A stretch of 64,000 nt of DNA, from NCBI RefSeq assembly GCF_036898825.1, contig NZ_JARUND010000002.1:2356001-2420000 (forward strand), given 5' to 3'. Origin of the DNA: Streptomyces sp. B21-083 (GTDB taxonomy: Bacteria > Actinomycetota > Actinomycetes > Streptomycetales > Streptomycetaceae). The position numbers and the translations under genes are program-made. Below the pieces are notes generated by a model that was given only the letters and a program-made list of their open reading frames with translations, was not told the origin of the DNA and did no database searches. This document shows, in pieces, positions 62,901 through 64,000 of the stretch (position 1 is its first letter; each line of letters opens with the position of its first letter).

Positions 62901-64000
62901 AGGTTGCTGGCGGGGCCGAGGGAGGAGCGCAGGCTGGTGACCAGTTCCTCGCGGATGGCGTCCAGCGGCGGGTTGGTGACCTGCGCGAACAGCTGGGTGA
63001 AGTAGTCGAAGAGCAGTCGCGGACGCTCGCTCAGCGCGGCGATCGGCGAGTCGGTGCCCATGGAACCGAGCGGCTCGCCGCCGGTCTTGGCCATCGGCGC
63101 GATGATGACGCGCAGCTCTTCCTCGGTGTAGCCGAAGGTCTGCTGGCGGCGGGTGACCGAGGCGTGCGTGTGCACGATGTGCTCGCGCTCGGGCAGGTCG
63201 GACAGTTCGATCTCGCCGGCCTCCAGCCACTCCGCGTAGGGCTGCTCGGCGGCGAGGCCGGCCTTGATCTCGTCGTCCTCGATGATGCGGTGCTCGGCGG
63301 TGTCGACGAGGAACATCTTGCCGGGCTGGAGGCGGCCCTTGCGGACGACCTTCGCGGGGTCGATGTCGAGGACGCCGACCTCGGAGCCGAGGACGACGAG
63401 GCCGTCGTCGGTGACCCAGTAGCGGCCGGGGCGCAGTCCGTTGCGGTCGAGGACCGCGCCGACCTGGACGCCGTCGGTGAAGGTGACACAGGCCGGGCCG
63501 TCCCAGGGCTCCATCATCGTGGCGTGGAACTGGTAGAAGGCGCGCCGGGCCGGGTCCATGGTGGTGTGGTTCTCCCACGCCTCCGGGATCATCATCAGCA
63601 CGGAGTGCGGCAGCGAACGTCCGCCGAGGTGGAGCAGCTCGAGCACCTCGTCGAAGGACGCGGAGTCGGAGGCGTCCGGCGTACAGATCGGGAAGACGCG
63701 CTCCAGCGCCTTGTCCGAGTCACCGAAGAGGTCGGACACGAGCTGCGACTCACGCGCCCGCATCCAGTTCCGGTTGCCCTTGACCGTGTTGATCTCGCCG
63801 TTGTGCGCGACGAAGCGGTACGGGTGGGCGAGCGGCCACGACGGGAAGGTGTTCGTGGAGAAGCGCGAGTGGACGAGCGCGACGGCCGACGCGAAGCGGC
63901 GGTCGGACAGGTCCGGGAAGAAGGGCTCCAGCTGGCCGGTGGTCAGCATGCCCTTGTAGACGATGGTCCGCGCGGAGAGCGAGGGGAAGTAGACGCCGAC
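59972..64000 (-). CDS. gltB: glutamate synthase large (alpha) subunit (5' partial)
   Basis: The frame is open to base 64000, so the start is outside; 1342 residues are visible of an expected 1500 or so. The missing part includes the N-terminal nucleophile cysteine of the glutamine amidotransferase domain. Visible are the rest of that domain ([25 protein letters not shown]), the central domain ([31 protein letters not shown]), the FMN synthase domain ([20 protein letters not shown], here [38 protein letters not shown]), the 3Fe-4S site [17 protein letters not shown], and the C-terminal beta-helix ([24 protein letters not shown]). It makes glutamate with GltD. Confidence 0.97.
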   Translation of the reverse strand, partial: VGVYFPSLSARTIVYKGMLTTGQLEPFFPDLSDRRFASAVALVHSRFSTNTFPSWPLAHPYRFVAHNGEINTVKGNRNWMRARESQLVSDLFGDSDKALERVFPICTPDASDSASFDEVLELLHLGGRSLPHSVLMMIPEAWENHTTMDPARRAFYQFHATMMEPWDGPACVTFTDGVQVGAVLDRNGLRPGRYWVTDDGLVVLGSEVGVLDIDPAKVVRKGRLQPGKMFLVDTAEHRIIEDDEIKAGLAAEQPYAEWLEAGEIELSDLPEREHIVHTHASVTRRQQTFGYTEEELRVIIAPMAKTGGEPLGSMGTDSPIAALSERPRLLFDYFTQLFAQVTNPPLDAIREELVTSLRSSLGPASNLLEPTAASCRSVTLPFPVIDNDELAKLIHINADGDMPGMKAATLSGLYRVSGGGDSLAARIDEICAEADAAIDNGARLIVLSDRHSDAEHAPIPSLLLTSAVHHHLIRTKQRTQVGLLVEAGDVREVHHVALLIGFGAAAVNPYLAMESVEDLVRAGTFLPGSEPEQAIRNLIYALGKGVLKVMSKMGISTVASYRGAQVFEAVGLDTAFVEKYFNGTATKIGGVGIDVIAKEVAARHAKAYPASGIAPAHRALDIGGEYQWRREGEPHLFDPETVFRLQHSTRTRRYDIFKKYTDRVNEQSERLMTLRGLFGFKSDRPSISIDEVEPVSEIVKRFSTGAMSYGSISLEAHETLAIAMNQLGAKSNTGEGGEDAERLYDPARRSAIKQVASGRFGVTSEYLVNADDIQIKMAQGAKPGEGGQLPGHKVYPWVAKTRHSTPGVGLISPPPHHDIYSIEDLAQLIHDLKNANPQARIHVKLVSEVGVGTVAAGVSKAHADVVLISGHDGGTGASPLTSLKHAGGPWELGLAETQQTLLLNGLRDRIVVQTDGQLKTGRDVVIAALLGAEEFGFATAPLVVSGCVMMRVCHLDTCPVGIATQNPVLRDRFAGKAEYVVNFFQFIAEEVREILAELGFRTIQEAVGHAESLDVERAITHWKAQGLDLSPLFYVPELPEGAPLHQVIKQDHGLEKALDNELIKLAADALAANSATDAQPVRAQVAIRNINRTVGTMLGHEVTKKFGGAGLPDDTIDITFTGSAGQSFGAFLPRGVTLRLEGDANDYVGKGLSGGRVIVRPDRGADHLAEFSTIAGNTIAYGATGGELFLRGRTGERFCVRNSGATVVSEGVGDHGCEYMTGGRAVVLGETGRNFAAGMSGGVAYVIDLNRDNVNVGNVDAIEALDDSDKEWLHDVVRRHQEESASTVAEKLLAEWDVAVERFSKIIPSTYKAVLAAKDAAERAGLTESEITEKMMEAATNG

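Overview
The window is a 64 kb piece of a Streptomyces chromosome. The DNA is very GC-rich, GTG and even TTG starts are common, and the gene order is typical of the Streptomyces core: rpsA, coaE, polA, a liv-type ABC operon, an ANTAR response regulator, tRNA-Leu, pyk, and gltBD. The first gene (RidA-like) and the last (gltB) run off the ends.

Left part (1-12.7 kb): a RidA tail and a GNAT acetyltransferase. Next come a divergent NCS1 permease / Asp-Glu-hydantoin racemase pair and a FCD-type GntR regulator, with a perfect palindrome between them, and a [2Fe-2S] ferredoxin-like gene coupled to the regulator. Prolyl aminopeptidase, a type-5 uracil-DNA glycosylase, an S4-domain protein, a DoxX protein whose 5' end carries a perfect 141-bp tandem duplication, a MOSC protein, a methyltransferase, an acyltransferase-like protein, a TPR protein, coaE and a PAC2 protein follow.

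Middle (12.7-30.4 kb): rpsA with a structured leader, a methyltransferase, the helicase hrpB, a DUF3068/PorA-type membrane protein, and a secreted lytic transglycosylase whose leader holds four successive inverted repeats. Then a DUF4184 membrane protein, a gene-poor stretch of about 1 kb with 81-bp tandem repeats, polA, a YdeP-type molybdopterin oxidoreductase and a hotdog thioesterase.

30.6-42.4 kb: a complete five-gene branched-chain amino acid ABC operon, a PdtaR-like regulator, and tRNA-Leu(CAA) followed at once by a free-standing protein with a helix-turn-helix and two LAGLIDADG motifs. Then pyruvate kinase, a SIMPL protein and a Tat-exported 5'-nucleotidase.

42.4-53.1 kb is more accessory: a two-gene siderophore-type module (PLP decarboxylase plus lysine/ornithine N-monooxygenase) without its usual partners, aminopeptidase N, chorismate mutase, an AraC regulator beside an internally deleted GH35 beta-galactosidase remnant, a trypsin-like protease, an HExxH/zinc-ribbon protein and an ankyrin protein.

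53.2-56.7 kb is a compact operon that looks like part of the KstR2 regulon of steroid C/D-ring (HIP) degradation: IpdF-like SDR, KstR2-like TetR, FadA6-like thiolase and a second SDR, headed by a near-consensus KstR2 operator. The window ends with a vWA protein, a GH46 chitosanase, and gltD/gltB for glutamate synthesis.

The most unusual items are the HTH-LAGLIDADG gene next to the intact tRNA-Leu, the structured leader of the transglycosylase, the orphan decarboxylase/N-monooxygenase pair, and the decayed GH35 locus. All functional calls rest on reading motifs by eye; no database search was run.
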